A stretch of DNA of 64,000 nt from Pedobacter roseus (GCF_014395225.1 NZ_CP060723.1:2604001-2668000), one strand, 5' to 3'. Shown: positions 36,793 to 46,454, counted from the first letter of the stretch. Numbers and translations are program-made. Notes: generated from the sequence alone by a model not told the origin.

Positions 36793-37071
36793 TTATTTTA
36801 ATTTATTCAATACCTCTTTAAAAGTTTTCGCTGAAATGGTGCTGATATTTTCATTCTTGATCTGAATTGTAATACGATCATCAATTTTAATCAACTGAAG
36901 CCTTCCTTTAAAGACGTGTGCCTGATCAATATTAACAAATTCGAACAGCTTTTTAAGTGTTTCCTTTTTACAAACCCATTCTTCATCAGTTTTTGAAATG
37001 ATCAGCCGTATGGTATGAGGCAATTTTTCAAAAGAAAGCTTCAAATTATTTTCTAAATTAATACTTTCCAT
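36793..37071 (-). CDS. Small hypothetical protein (92 aa)
   Basis: This cytoplasmic protein of 92 residues has no signal peptide. It is mixed alpha/beta with RLIISKTDEEWVCKKETLKKLFEFVN and HVFKGRLQLIKIDDRITIQIK. It has its own terminator and starts 94 bp from the PhoH gene stop codon. I do not recognise the family. The composition and clear terminator support a real gene. Confidence 0.6.
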   Translation of the reverse strand: MESINLENNLKLSFEKLPHTIRLIISKTDEEWVCKKETLKKLFEFVNIDQAHVFKGRLQLIKIDDRITIQIKNENISTISAKTFKEVLNKLK

Positions 37072-37078
37072 AATTATG

Positions 37079-37158
37079 ATGTAAGATGTATTGATGTAAG
37101 ATGGATGACGTTTTTAAAAGACTTCAATCTTTCCCGTTTTACATGATCCATCTTACAT
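37079..37158. repeat. Inverted and direct repeat in the phoH downstream gap
   Basis: GATGTAAGATG occurs twice at 37079-37089 and 37093-37103. ATGTAAGATGGAT at 37094-37106 is perfectly complementary to ATCCATCTTACAT at 37146-37158. It may serve as a terminator stem for phoH or be a word-like repeat tract. Confidence 0.7.
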
Positions 37159-37165
37159 TTCCCAT

Positions 37166-38125
37166 TTACTGAATATCACCGTAAGCTTTCAGGATATCTT
37201 TTACCAGTTTATGCCTTACCACATCTTCTCCACTTAAATAGATAATATCTATACCTTTAATATCTTCTAAAATCCTTAAGCCGTTAAATAAACCAGACAT
37301 TTGTTTTTTAGGTAAATCGATCTGTGTAACGTCACCTGTAACAATAAATTTTGCCGTTGGGCCCATACGCGTTAAAAACATTTTTAACTGCATATCAGTC
37401 GCATTTTGAGCCTCATCTAAAATCACAAAGCAGTTATCTAAAGTACGGCCACGCATAAATGCCAATGGAGCAATTTCAATTGTACGGTTTTCGATATAGA
37501 ATTTTAATTTTTCTGCAGGGATCATATCATCCAGCGCATCGTAAAGCGGACGCAAATAGGGATCGATTTTTTCTTTTAAATCTCCTGGCAAGAAACCCAG
37601 GTTCTCCCCTGCTTCAACAGCCGGGCGCGTTAAAATGATCCTTTTAATTTCTTTATTCTTTAAAGCTCTAACCGCTAAAGCAACTGCGGTGTAGGTTTTA
37701 CCTGTTCCGGCTGGACCAATAGCAAAAAGGATGTCATTCTTGGCAATACTGCTTACCATTTTACGCTGATTTGCGGTTCTTGCTTTTACCAATAAGCCGT
37801 TGGTACCGAAAACAATTACTTCTCCGCCACCGCCTGTTGGTTGTTCTACATCTTTTTTTGCAACACCGGCTGCCTTTGCACCCAGTATGGTTTCTACATC
37901 ATTATTGCTTAGTGAGCTATATTTTTCGAGGTGCGCAATCAGCTGGTTAAACTTCTCTTCGAATGCCTTAAGTTCCTGTTCATCACCGAGAACCTTAACA
38001 TCACTACCTCTCGCCACCAGTTTTAACTTTGCGAAAGCACCTTTAATCATTTCGTAATTCTCATTGTTCGGCCCCCAAAAGTGAGCAGGATTTACGGTAT
38101 CCAGGGTTAATTTTAATTCGTTCAA
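37166..38125 (-). CDS. PhoH family protein
   Basis: This 319-residue P-loop ATPase has GPAGTGKT at residues 137-144 and Walker B FVILDEAQNAT, with GDVTQIDLP and the sensor-like segment after it. An N-terminal KH-like portion precedes the ATPase. PhoH proteins are thought to act in RNA metabolism or as RNA helicases and may be phosphate-regulated. No Pho box was identified. It is divergent from the SAM-hydrolase-like gene. Confidence 0.93.
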   Translation of the reverse strand: MNELKLTLDTVNPAHFWGPNNENYEMIKGAFAKLKLVARGSDVKVLGDEQELKAFEEKFNQLIAHLEKYSSLSNNDVETILGAKAAGVAKKDVEQPTGGGGEVIVFGTNGLLVKARTANQRKMVSSIAKNDILFAIGPAGTGKTYTAVALAVRALKNKEIKRIILTRPAVEAGENLGFLPGDLKEKIDPYLRPLYDALDDMIPAEKLKFYIENRTIEIAPLAFMRGRTLDNCFVILDEAQNATDMQLKMFLTRMGPTAKFIVTGDVTQIDLPKKQMSGLFNGLRILEDIKGIDIIYLSGEDVVRHKLVKDILKAYGDIQ

Positions 38126-38228
38126 ACTGTAGTATTTTAAAAAGTTATCGGGGTATATTAATTAAAATTTGAATATTTGCAGACGCTTAGGCCTGTACAC
38201 AAGAATAAGCAATAATAATGAATTTTTA

Positions 38229-39008
38229 ATGGGGATAATTACTTTAACAACAGATTTAGGTTTGAAAGATTTTTACCAGAGTGCTCTAAAAGGTAGTCTG
38301 TTGAGTCTTATGCCTAATGTTAATTTAGTCGATATTACCCATGAAGTTCCTTCTTTCAATATCTCTTACGCGGCTTTCGTTTTAAAAAACGCTTATCCAT
38401 ATTTCCCGAAGAATACGGTACACTTGATAGGGATTGATTCTGTATATAGCGAAAATACCAAGTATATTGCCGTGAAGCACCGTGATCATTATTTTGTTGG
38501 TGCAGATAATGGTATTTTCTCGCTTCTGTTTGATGATGTTCCTGAGGATGTAGTAGAACTGAACATTATGCAGGATTTGAAATACCTGCACTTCCCATTG
38601 GTTGATATTTTTGTTAAAGCGGCTACACACCTGGCTAAAGGAGGCAAACTGAAAGAGATTGGTTTACCTGTAGCAGAGATTGAGCAAAAGATGCTTTTAC
38701 ACCCTGTAATTGAGCGGGATGTGATCCGCGGAAGTGTGGTGTACATTGATACCTTTTGCAACGTAATTACCAATATTACCAAGGATCTTTTCACCAAAAT
38801 TCAGAAAAACCGCGATTTTACTTTACACTTCAGAAAAAGCGAAACCATTACTCAACTGAGCTGGCATTACAATGAAGTGCAGGAAGGTGAAAAACTTTGC
38901 CTGTTTGGCATTAGTAACCACCTCGAAATTGCCATTAATAAAGGAAAAGCGAGTGGATTATTAGGCTTGCATCTTGGTGATATTGTGAGGGTTGAGTTTC
39001 ATTCTTAA
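38229..39008 (+). CDS. SAM hydroxide adenosyltransferase-like protein (DUF62)
   Basis: This DUF62 protein resembles enzymes that hydrolyse S-adenosylmethionine to adenosine and methionine. The ATG at 38229 starts the conserved core GIITLTTDLGLKDFYQSALKG; an upstream in-frame ATG adds 20 unconserved residues. Other hallmarks are DITHEVP, YFVGADNGIFS and the late YIDTFCNVITNI. At 259 residues from this start the length fits the family. It is divergent from phoH with a short gap. Confidence 0.88.
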   Translation: MGIITLTTDLGLKDFYQSALKGSLLSLMPNVNLVDITHEVPSFNISYAAFVLKNAYPYFPKNTVHLIGIDSVYSENTKYIAVKHRDHYFVGADNGIFSLLFDDVPEDVVELNIMQDLKYLHFPLVDIFVKAATHLAKGGKLKEIGLPVAEIEQKMLLHPVIERDVIRGSVVYIDTFCNVITNITKDLFTKIQKNRDFTLHFRKSETITQLSWHYNEVQEGEKLCLFGISNHLEIAINKGKASGLLGLHLGDIVRVEFHS

Positions 39009-39129
39009 TGAGGTTAAAGCATAAAGACTAAAGCTTGATTTCACTAGTTCAACCCGACTAATGAACCAATGACAAATGAACCAGTGACCCAACTAAAACA
39101 ACTTCTACCCTTTTCGCGTTTATATCCAC

Positions 39130-39654
39130 ATGAAGAAATATTTTTATCTGTTCTCGCTTATCTTATTTAGTTTTCAAGCTTTTGCGCAACAGGATACTGC
39201 TGCCTATGCGGCACAACGGGTTAAAGTAAACTCATTGCTTCAAGAGCGAAGCGCGAAATTTGGCCAATATGATGAAAGCTTAACACAGCGTTCGGGCATT
39301 TTTGGCTGGCAAACGAAGAAAGATATTAAAAACTCAAATGAAATTCTTCGTCAGGTGGTATTAACTGATAATAATATTTTTAAGGAACTGAAAATTTTAA
39401 TGGATTACAAAGACCTGCAAAACCAACAGAAAGTGGCTGTTGCAGATAACTCCCAGGAGCGTATTGAAGCTTATATGGGCACTATTAAAAAACTTCAGGA
39501 TCAAAATGCACAGCTTAAAGAAGACTTAAATAAAAAGAGCAAAGGAAATTTATCAAACTACATCATTGCATTTCTACTCTTGATAATGGCTGGCGGATTT
39601 TATTTCTTCAATAAAAAACTGCAGCATTATGAAACCGCTAAAATCAAGCCTTAA
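39130..39654 (+). CDS. Secreted or membrane protein with coiled coil and C-terminal anchor
   Basis: This 174-residue protein has a signal peptide (FYLFSLILFSFQAFAQ), a central helical region with KKLQDQNAQLKEDLNKK predicted as coiled coil, and a C-terminal transmembrane helix (YIIAFLLLIMAGGFYFF) followed by a basic tail. The topology suggests a membrane-anchored periplasmic protein. I do not recognise a named family. It follows the DUF62 gene on the same strand at 121 bp. Confidence 0.7.
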   Translation: MKKYFYLFSLILFSFQAFAQQDTAAYAAQRVKVNSLLQERSAKFGQYDESLTQRSGIFGWQTKKDIKNSNEILRQVVLTDNNIFKELKILMDYKDLQNQQKVAVADNSQERIEAYMGTIKKLQDQNAQLKEDLNKKSKGNLSNYIIAFLLLIMAGGFYFFNKKLQHYETAKIKP

Positions 39655-39706
39655 ATTACAATAAGATTTTTGCCACTTCATTACCTTTAAAAGCAATAAA
39701 CAAATT

Positions 39707-39853
39707 ATGAAAAAAGGACTGTTTAAAATCCTGGCGAAGATAAACAAAGTGATTTTGCCAAGTTTGTATAAAAAGGACCCGAGCAAGCTGACCACTTTTC
39801 AGAAAGCGATTTTAGGTTATCGGTACTGGGTTACAACAAATGCGTTGGACTAG
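39707..39853 (+). CDS. Small conserved-looking basic protein (48 aa)
   Basis: The frame begins ATG at 39707 and ends TAG at 39851-39853, giving 48 residues: basic, with FKILAKINKVILPSLYKKD and a C-terminal GYRYWVTTNALD. It resembles short proteins of about 50 residues that I recall from related genomes, where they are sometimes labelled SsrA-binding protein without evidence. Its composition is coding-like and it sits in line with the preceding gene. Too short for domain assignment. Confidence 0.6.
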   Translation: MKKGLFKILAKINKVILPSLYKKDPSKLTTFQKAILGYRYWVTTNALD

Positions 39854-39860
39854 TTTAGAA

Positions 39861-39893
39861 AAACCTCGCAGGTTTACAAAACCTGCGAGGTTT
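39861..39893. repeat. 33-bp inverted repeat, family A copy 2
   Basis: Arms AAACCTCGCAGGTTT and AAACCTGCGAGGTTT with a 3-bp loop; the arms match those of 21196-21228 exactly. Here it lies between the stop codons of a plus-strand small gene and minus-strand serA, so it can serve as a bidirectional terminator. Confidence 0.9.
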
Positions 39894-39901
39894 AAATACA
39901 A

Positions 39902-40852
39902 TTATTTCTTAAAATGCTCAATAATCAAAGTAGCCAATTCCGTACCAATACGTTCTTGTGCTTCGTTGGTTGATGCACCAATGTGTGGTGTTAAGGAGAT
40001 TTTAGGATGTGTTAAAATTTCGGCCAATGGTGTAGGTTCGTTATCGAAAACATCTAAACCTGCAAAAGAAACTTTACCAGAGTTTAAAGCTTCAATTAAA
40101 GCAACTTCATCAATTGTTCCACCGCGTGAGCAGTTTACAATACCTACCCCATTTTTCATTTTAGCAAATTCTTCTGCGCCTAAAATCGGTTTATCCGCAA
40201 ATGGCGTATGTAAACTAAAGAAATCACTTCCTGTAATTACGTCATCAAGTGAAACCGTTTTAACTGGAATACTCACCGATTTACCACCCTGGAATTCTAA
40301 AGTAATTTCAGATTCTGATGGATATAAATCGTAAGCTAATACATTCATACCTAAACCTAAAGCCACTTTTGCAGTTGCACGGCCAATACGGCCAAAACCT
40401 ATAATACCAATGGTTTTACCACTTAATTCGGTTCCTTTAGCATAAGCTTTTTTAAGGTTGTTAAATTGAGTAGCACCTTCAACAGGCATTTTACGGTTAG
40501 CGTCCTGTAAAAACCTGATACCGGTAAATAAATGAGAAAACACCAACTCGGCTACAGATAGTGAAGATGCTGCTGGTGTATTTACCACTGCAACACCCTG
40601 ACTGCGGGCATATTCTACATCAATATTATCCATACCTACTCCACCTCTGCCAATTAATTTGATATTGGGTACAGCATCAATTAATTCTTTTCTAACTTTT
40701 GTTGCACTACGCACGGTAATGGCATCATAGTTTTTTAATGCTTCGGCTAATTTATCTTGCGGAATGGTTTCTGTATCAACCTGGAAACCTGCTTTTTCTA
40801 ATAATTCTTTTCCGATCGGATCAATCCCATCGTTTGCTAATATCTTAATCAT
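39902..40852 (-). CDS. serA: D-3-phosphoglycerate dehydrogenase (short form)
   Basis: The enzyme oxidises 3-phosphoglycerate with NAD as the first step of serine synthesis. This 316-residue protein has the Rossmann motif GIIGFGRIGRATAKVALGLG, the catalytic region NCSRGGTIDE and the conserved LTPHIGAST. No ACT domain is present, so it is the short form without that serine-sensing module. serC lies 77 bp upstream on the same strand, making a serC-serA operon. Confidence 0.93.
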   Translation of the reverse strand: MIKILANDGIDPIGKELLEKAGFQVDTETIPQDKLAEALKNYDAITVRSATKVRKELIDAVPNIKLIGRGGVGMDNIDVEYARSQGVAVVNTPAASSLSVAELVFSHLFTGIRFLQDANRKMPVEGATQFNNLKKAYAKGTELSGKTIGIIGFGRIGRATAKVALGLGMNVLAYDLYPSESEITLEFQGGKSVSIPVKTVSLDDVITGSDFFSLHTPFADKPILGAEEFAKMKNGVGIVNCSRGGTIDEVALIEALNSGKVSFAGLDVFDNEPTPLAEILTHPKISLTPHIGASTNEAQERIGTELATLIIEHFKK

Positions 40853-40929
40853 TGTATGTATGATTGCACAGATTTGATTGATTATACCGATTAAATAATC
40901 GCATAATCATCTGCGGTTAAAATTAATTC

Positions 40930-42003
40930 TTAATTTGCTTTTGCTTGTTGTTCTTCAAATATCTGCATAGCCTCTACCAAAGCATGTACACTAGTAATTG
41001 GAAGGGCATTATACATCGAAGCACGGAAACCACCAACACTTCTATGTCCTTTAATACCCACAATACCTTGTTCTTCTGCATATTTTAAAAATGGTTTTTC
41101 CAATTCTGCATTTTCCATTACGAAACATACATTCATTCTGGAGCGGTCTTCAACAGCGCATGTTCCTTTAAATAATGGGTTGCGATCAATCTCTCTGTAA
41201 AGTGCCTCAGCTTTTTGTTTGTTTTCTTTTTCAATTTCAGCAACACCACCTTTTGATTTTAACCAACGAAGGTTTAATAATGCAACATAAATAGAGAAAA
41301 CCGGAGGTGTGTTATACATCGATCCATTATCGATATGCGATTGATAGTTTAACATCGATGGAATTTTGCGGTCAATTTTACCTAAAATTTCATCTTTAAC
41401 TATAGCAATGGTTAAACCTGCAGGACCAACATTTTTTTGTGCTCCGGCATAAATTAAATCGAACTGAGAAACATCAATTACACGGCTCATGATATCTGAT
41501 GACATGTCGCAAACTACAGGAACACCGGTTTTAGGCACTTCGAAAAGCTCAGTACCGTAAATGGTGTTGTTTGATGTATAGTGGAAATAAGCACTATCAG
41601 CCGGGATTTCGAAATCCTTTGGAATGAAGGTATAGTTTGCATCTTTTGAGGAAGCTACCACGTTTACATTACCGATCAATTTAGCTTCTTTTAACGCTTT
41701 GGTTGCCCAAACACCTGTATCCAGATAACTTGCTGTTTGTGCATCGCCCAATAAGTTCATTGGTACCATTGCAAACTGTAAACTTGCTCCACCCTGTAAA
41801 AATAAAACGGAATAACCGGATGGCACATTTAATAATTCTTTTACCAACTTATCAGCTTCAGCAACAACTGCCTCAAATTCGGTTGTTCTGTGCGAAATTT
41901 CTAAAATTGATAATCCATCGTTAAAATCTAAAACAGCCTGAGCTGCTTGTTTAAACACTTCTTGAGGTAAAATACAAGGGCCTGCGCCAAAATTATGCTT
42001 CAT
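40930..42003 (-). CDS. serC: Phosphoserine aminotransferase
   Basis: This PLP enzyme transaminates 3-phosphohydroxypyruvate to phosphoserine. At 357 residues it starts [15 protein letters not shown], has the PLP lysine in [12 protein letters not shown] and ends with [15 protein letters not shown], all family marks. It precedes serA in the same direction. The next upstream region is a 490-bp gap with an unusual structured element. Confidence 0.96.
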   Translation of the reverse strand: MKHNFGAGPCILPQEVFKQAAQAVLDFNDGLSILEISHRTTEFEAVVAEADKLVKELLNVPSGYSVLFLQGGASLQFAMVPMNLLGDAQTASYLDTGVWATKALKEAKLIGNVNVVASSKDANYTFIPKDFEIPADSAYFHYTSNNTIYGTELFEVPKTGVPVVCDMSSDIMSRVIDVSQFDLIYAGAQKNVGPAGLTIAIVKDEILGKIDRKIPSMLNYQSHIDNGSMYNTPPVFSIYVALLNLRWLKSKGGVAEIEKENKQKAEALYREIDRNPLFKGTCAVEDRSRMNVCFVMENAELEKPFLKYAEEQGIVGIKGHRSVGGFRASMYNALPITSVHALVEAMQIFEEQQAKAN

Positions 42004-42493
42004 CTTATTATATAATGTTTTATGGGCGTAAATGTAAAATTTTTAAAGCAGTTATGCCCACAAAATCGTCACCTAAAAAATTAAATTTTGTTAAAAAAAA
42101 GCCATAAATCGATCCATTTATTGCAGTTTTTACAATTAAATCGTTTTACTGAATTTAGACGAAACAAACCCATTAGGTTACATAAGGCTAATGGGTTTAA
42201 ATACGGCAAATCATCTCGCAATCCAGCTCAGTAAGATCATACGATTTGAAAATTTGCACTAATAACCACACCAGCTTTTTAAAATTTGAAGATACTTTTG
42301 AAACGATGGGTTTGCGTTAGGTATTGTAAGGGTTCAGTACCGATCCTTCATCGGTACCGGAGCGAAGGCGCAGCCCTGAAAGCCAGACCCTTTCCCGTTT
42401 TTCACGGGATTGGGTAACGCCCAAATCAGTTTTGCAGTTCTCAGTTGGGAGTTTAAAGTTTGACGATAAATTAAAAGAATTTGCCGTTTAAGC
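42004..42493. other. 490-bp intergenic region with structured element
   Basis: No gene was found. It holds the serC promoter region, a hairpin at about 42168-42200 (AAACCCATTAG/CTAATGGGTTT), the structured element at 42311-42425, and a word-like repeat (CAGTTCTCAGTTGG) near 42436. Confidence 0.6.
42311..42425. repeat. Structured RNA-like intergenic element
   Basis: Outer ends TTTGCGTTA (42311-42319) and TAACGCCCAAA (42415-42425) are complementary apart from a short bulge. Inside are a perfect GTACCGAT/ATCGGTAC hairpin (42337-42357) and a CCCGT/ACGGG hairpin (42394-42408). The GC-rich interior stands out from its surroundings. It looks like a multi-branched non-coding element. Which strand is transcribed is unclear. 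Confidence 0.55.
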
Positions 42494-44914
42494 TTAGTTT
42501 TTCAATTTCACAATCAACTTTAAATTAAACTGCCGGCCGGTTAAATAATTTGGGATGGCATACTGTACATTATCTACATCTTTTAGCCAGAGGTAAGAAA
42601 CGGTATTATTAATATTCAACATATTAAAAACCTCGAAAAACAAAATAACCGAACTGAAATTTTTATCGAGAAATTTGGGTTTATGCAAAGCTGCATCATC
42701 AAGAAAATCCTTTGAAAAACCGATATCTACACGTTTATAAGACGGAATAAAAAACTTATCTAAATATCGCGGTGTTTGTGATGGACCAATTGGCAACTTT
42801 GAACCGTAAAGGGCATTTAAGTGCACCTTATAAGTCGGACTATTGAGCAATTTATCCTGAAAAAATATAGAAAAATTTAAGCGCTGATCGGTTGGCCGTT
42901 TTAAATAACCGGGGTAAACCGTTACGCCGTTTTCAACATAACTATCACCGATTATATCTTCATTGGCGTGCATTACCGACATCCTGAAATAGGAAACCAG
43001 ATCCTTTACAAATTCGCCGCCTATGCTAAAATCGGCTCCATAGGCGTAACCACGTGATACTTCATTAGCGAGATATTTTATCCTGAGGTTGTCAATTTTA
43101 TAAGGAATTAACCTGTCTGAATATTTAAAATAGGCTTCAGAAGTAAACTTCAGCCTCGTGCCGAAAGCATCAAAAGCATATTCATAACCCAATGAGGTAT
43201 TATAAGAACTTTGGGCCTTCTGATTGATATTTAATTCCCCGGAAAAATCGCGTATGGTGCGGTATGATGGTGGTTGTTTGTATACTCCGGCAGAAAACCT
43301 CAATATCTTATTATTCGAATTTGGTCTGTAGGCAATCAACATCCTTGGGCTGATTAACAGTTGTTTACTTAAAGAACTATAAGTTGCCCGTGCACCTAAC
43401 TGTAATTCTGCCGAACTCGAAAGCGAATAACTATCCTGGATGTAAGCGCTATAATTTCTGATATCAATATTGTTTTTTACATTGATTACGTTCTGTAATA
43501 CAATATTTTTAGCGTTATTAGGTAAAATAAATCCTGCAGAATCGGTATAATTATACTCGTTTAACTGATCGTTGTAACTGGATTTATCGAATTTTAAGCC
43601 CCAGGAAAAAACGTGGTTATCAAAATTCTGATCTACCTTTATTTCTGAGGCAAATACCTGGGTATTCAAGCTGTTTCTACCATAATTATAATAACTGCCA
43701 ATTCCTCTGTTTTTACTTACAGGTCCAAAATTCTCTCCGGGAAAGCTATTATCCACTTCATCAAAAATATAACTTCCGTTGATATCAAAACGTTCCCTTT
43801 CAATGGTATTAAAATAGCTATTGATAAACTTGATGACCAAATTTGGTTTTGGCGAGTATGTTGCAGTAATAGCGCTACCTAAGGTTTGGTAATCATCAAT
43901 TTCCTGTCCGGTATAATCTACATTTAACCTTAAGGTAGTGCTTAAAGTTCCAAATTGTGTTTCCCTGTTGGTGGGTACCAATTTAAACTGACCAAGATTA
44001 AAACTACCAAAATAACTGATATTGAATTTTGGCGAAAAATCGTATTGATACAGAAGTTGTGCATCGGCAAAATTGGGGTTATAACTCCCCTTTTCATCTT
44101 GTTTAATGAGCACACTCGAATTATTTTTATAACGTAAACCAGCCAGTAAAAAACTGTTTTTAAATATTTTTTTAGTGGTTAATGAGGTATTTAAAAGGCT
44201 TGTGCTGAAAGTAGTTTGGTTACTATCGGGTTTATCATATTTAATATCTAAAATAGAAGAAAGTTTATCGCCATATTTTGCTTCGAAACCTCCGGCTGAG
44301 AATTTGGCCTTACTTACCAGATCTGAATTGATAAAGCTGAGTCCCTCCTGCTGCCCGTTACGGATTAGTACCGGACGGTTAATTTCTACATCGTTGATAT
44401 AAATCAGATTTTCATCAAAATTACCACCCCTAACGCTATACTGCGCACTTAATTCGTTATTGGTTGATACTCCTGGAAGGGTTTTGAGCATGGTTTCGAA
44501 ATTTCCTGAAACCAATGGCATGGAGGATACATCGGCAATATTGATTGTTGTGGTATTACTTAACTGGTTCTGTTTATTGGTAATGTTTACCTGCTCCAGC
44601 TCATTAATATTAGCGACTAAGTTTACTTGTTTAACAATCCGCGCACCCGAACGCTCATTAAATTTAATGGTTTGTGGCTGGTAACCCAAAAGCGAATATT
44701 TTATGCTAAATGTTTTCGATTTTGAATAAATGGTATAAACGCCAAATTCATCTGTAACGGTTGATTGCGCCTGACCTAAAACAATAACGGTAACCTGTGA
44801 AAGGGGCAATTTTTCATCACTATAAACAATGCCCGAAACCCTAACTAAAGGCTGAGCCACAGCAAAACTGCAACCAGCAATTAATAAAAACAGGATTAGC
44901 CGAAATTTGAGCAT
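42494..44914 (-). CDS. TonB-dependent receptor with carboxypeptidase-like regulatory domain
   Basis: This 806-residue outer-membrane receptor has a signal peptide (LILFLLIAGCSFAVAQ). An N-terminal CarboxypepD_reg-like domain follows at about residues 25-105 (VSGIVYSDEKLPLSQVTV), then a plug (about 110-220, with SVRGGNFDENLIYINDVEI) and a beta barrel. No SusD partner follows, so it differs from the SusC locus later in the window. The substrate is unknown. It ends 490 bp before serC. Confidence 0.9.
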   Translation of the reverse strand: MLKFRLILFLLIAGCSFAVAQPLVRVSGIVYSDEKLPLSQVTVIVLGQAQSTVTDEFGVYTIYSKSKTFSIKYSLLGYQPQTIKFNERSGARIVKQVNLVANINELEQVNITNKQNQLSNTTTINIADVSSMPLVSGNFETMLKTLPGVSTNNELSAQYSVRGGNFDENLIYINDVEINRPVLIRNGQQEGLSFINSDLVSKAKFSAGGFEAKYGDKLSSILDIKYDKPDSNQTTFSTSLLNTSLTTKKIFKNSFLLAGLRYKNNSSVLIKQDEKGSYNPNFADAQLLYQYDFSPKFNISYFGSFNLGQFKLVPTNRETQFGTLSTTLRLNVDYTGQEIDDYQTLGSAITATYSPKPNLVIKFINSYFNTIERERFDINGSYIFDEVDNSFPGENFGPVSKNRGIGSYYNYGRNSLNTQVFASEIKVDQNFDNHVFSWGLKFDKSSYNDQLNEYNYTDSAGFILPNNAKNIVLQNVINVKNNIDIRNYSAYIQDSYSLSSSAELQLGARATYSSLSKQLLISPRMLIAYRPNSNNKILRFSAGVYKQPPSYRTIRDFSGELNINQKAQSSYNTSLGYEYAFDAFGTRLKFTSEAYFKYSDRLIPYKIDNLRIKYLANEVSRGYAYGADFSIGGEFVKDLVSYFRMSVMHANEDIIGDSYVENGVTVYPGYLKRPTDQRLNFSIFFQDKLLNSPTYKVHLNALYGSKLPIGPSQTPRYLDKFFIPSYKRVDIGFSKDFLDDAALHKPKFLDKNFSSVILFFEVFNMLNINNTVSYLWLKDVDNVQYAIPNYLTGRQFNLKLIVKLKN

Positions 44915-44934
44915 TTTTAGTATCTAGATGTAGT

Positions 44935-44995
44935 GTATCAAGATAAAAATATTAAGTATCAAGATAAAAAGTAAGGTATAAGGGTATTAAGTATC
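44935..44995. repeat. Word-like direct repeats upstream of the TonB receptor gene
   Basis: GTATCAAGATAAAAA occurs twice (44935-44949 and 44956-44970) and ATTAAGTATC twice (44951-44960 and 44986-44995). They fill the gap between rpe and the receptor gene. Confidence 0.6.
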
Positions 44996-45050
44996 GAGAC
45001 AATTATAAAGCTATACTCCTTATCACTGGAACAATTTAGCAATAAAACAG

Positions 45051-45719
45051 TTAAATGCTTATACTACTGGTTAACTGTTTCATCTTAGTAATCGTTTCCG
45101 TTGGATTATCTGTTGCAAAAATCGCATTTCCGGCCACGAAAGCATTGGCACCTGCTGATACTAATGTAGCAATATTTTGTAAACCCACACCACCATCTAC
45201 TTCAATAACCAAATTTTCGTTTACACCTTGAATTAAGCCTTTTAAATCTTTAATTTTCTTGTAGGTATTATGGATAAACGCTTGTCCACCAAAACCCGGA
45301 TTAACCGACATAATCAATACCAGGTCCAGATCTTCAATCACATCCTGCAGTAAGGTTACAGGAGTATGAGGGTTTAAAGCAACACCTGCTTTACAACCAG
45401 ATGCCTTGATCAACTGGATAGTTCTGTGCAAATGTGTACAGGCCTCGTAATGTACGGTGATCCGGTCTGCCCCTGCTTTAGCAAAATCCTCAATGTATTT
45501 ATCAGGTTCTACAATCATTAAATGTACATCCAATGGTTTGGTAGCATGCTTTTTTACAGCAGCCATTACCGGGAAGCCAAAAGAAATATTCGGGACAAAC
45601 ACACCATCCATCACATCAACATGAAACCAATCGGCCTCACTTTTGTTAATCATTTCAATATCGCGTTGTAAGTTGCCAAAATCGGCAGAAAGTATGGATG
45701 GGGCAATGATGTATTTCAT
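45051..45719 (-). CDS. rpe: Ribulose-phosphate 3-epimerase
   Basis: The enzyme interconverts ribulose 5-phosphate and xylulose 5-phosphate in the pentose phosphate pathway. This 222-residue TIM barrel has PSILSADFGNL, the metal-binding HVDVMDGVFVPNISFG and VNPGFGGQ followed by EVDGGV. It lies immediately after the nucleotidyltransferase gene (stop and start codons adjacent), so they are co-transcribed although functionally unrelated. Confidence 0.96.
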   Translation of the reverse strand: MKYIIAPSILSADFGNLQRDIEMINKSEADWFHVDVMDGVFVPNISFGFPVMAAVKKHATKPLDVHLMIVEPDKYIEDFAKAGADRITVHYEACTHLHRTIQLIKASGCKAGVALNPHTPVTLLQDVIEDLDLVLIMSVNPGFGGQAFIHNTYKKIKDLKGLIQGVNENLVIEVDGGVGLQNIATLVSAGANAFVAGNAIFATDNPTETITKMKQLTSSISI

Positions 45720-46196
45720 TTAATTATTTCTTAGTTTCTTAATATTTTCCAGTTCAATGATATCAATCTGATCTTTCGGTCGATTAGCTGCCTTTTTTGA
45801 ATCGATTAGTTGATTAATATGTAGGAACGGTATTTCCAGTTCGTAAATTGTTGCAATAGAGGCATATTCTAAGCATTTATCAAAACCAAAATCCTCTAAT
45901 CCTTTTACTGAGGTCATGATATCCATTCGCAAACTGTTATCAAGATAGAAATCTGTCCAGCCTGGGATAAATTGAATAGTTTCCAGGGCTTCAAAATCTC
46001 CAAGGCCATATTCTTTAAAAGCATTTCTCAAGTTTTTTCTGTTTTCGAGGTTATCTTTTATCCAGATATCAATATCATCGGTTGTCCGATGAAATCCATG
46101 CAGATTTGTTGCCACTCCACCTATCATGATAAACATTACCTTGTTTTTCAAGAGGGAACGCCACAACTTTAGTATTTCATCATCAAAAACATCCAT
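45720..46196 (-). CDS. Nucleotidyltransferase-fold protein, intact module
   Basis: This 158-residue protein has MIGGVATNLHGFHRTTDDIDIWI (core of an MNT/AbiEii-like nucleotidyltransferase, GG at residues 26-27 and Asp pair at 41 and 43) and a C-terminal KAANRPKDQIDIIELE. It is preceded 3 bp upstream by a 59-residue partner. Two-gene sets of this kind recall toxin-antitoxin or minimal-nucleotidyltransferase modules. The activity is not shown. A decayed relative is at 49392-50023. Confidence 0.78.
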   Translation of the reverse strand: MDVFDDEILKLWRSLLKNKVMFIMIGGVATNLHGFHRTTDDIDIWIKDNLENRKNLRNAFKEYGLGDFEALETIQFIPGWTDFYLDNSLRMDIMTSVKGLEDFGFDKCLEYASIATIYELEIPFLHINQLIDSKKAANRPKDQIDIIELENIKKLRNN

Positions 46197-46199
46197 TTA

Positions 46200-46379
46200 T
46201 TAATCTATTTTTTTATGGACAATGGTTGCTGATTTTAAGATCATGTTTAATTTCATTAATCTCGCCATGGTATGAAAACGCTCTGTATATGAACTGGATA
46301 GCGCTTTTTTCAACAGATCTTCTTCAGCTTTTAGATAATTAGCAGCTGGTTCTTCAACAATATGATTTCCTTTTTTCAT
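46200..46379 (-). CDS. Small helical partner of the nucleotidyltransferase
   Basis: From the ATG at 46379 it has 59 residues: predominantly helical with KAEEDLLKKALSSSYTERFH and MARLMKLNMILKSATIVHKK. A longer frame to 46454 would overlap the pnp terminator and is less likely. The gene ends 3 bp before the nucleotidyltransferase, so translation is coupled. A diverged relative of the same length precedes the decayed copy at 49833. Confidence 0.65.
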   Translation of the reverse strand: MKKGNHIVEEPAANYLKAEEDLLKKALSSSYTERFHTMARLMKLNMILKSATIVHKKID

Positions 46380-46454
46380 AGCAATACTGCAAGTTACAAA
46401 AGAACTGCGAAAGTTTTTAGTTAGAAAGGCCGAAGTTATTTTTTCTACAAACAA

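Noticed and set aside
46380..46454. A longer start for the small partner of the nucleotidyltransferase
   Set aside because: It would reach into the start of the pnp terminator region, and the ATG at 46379 gives the size of the related copy.
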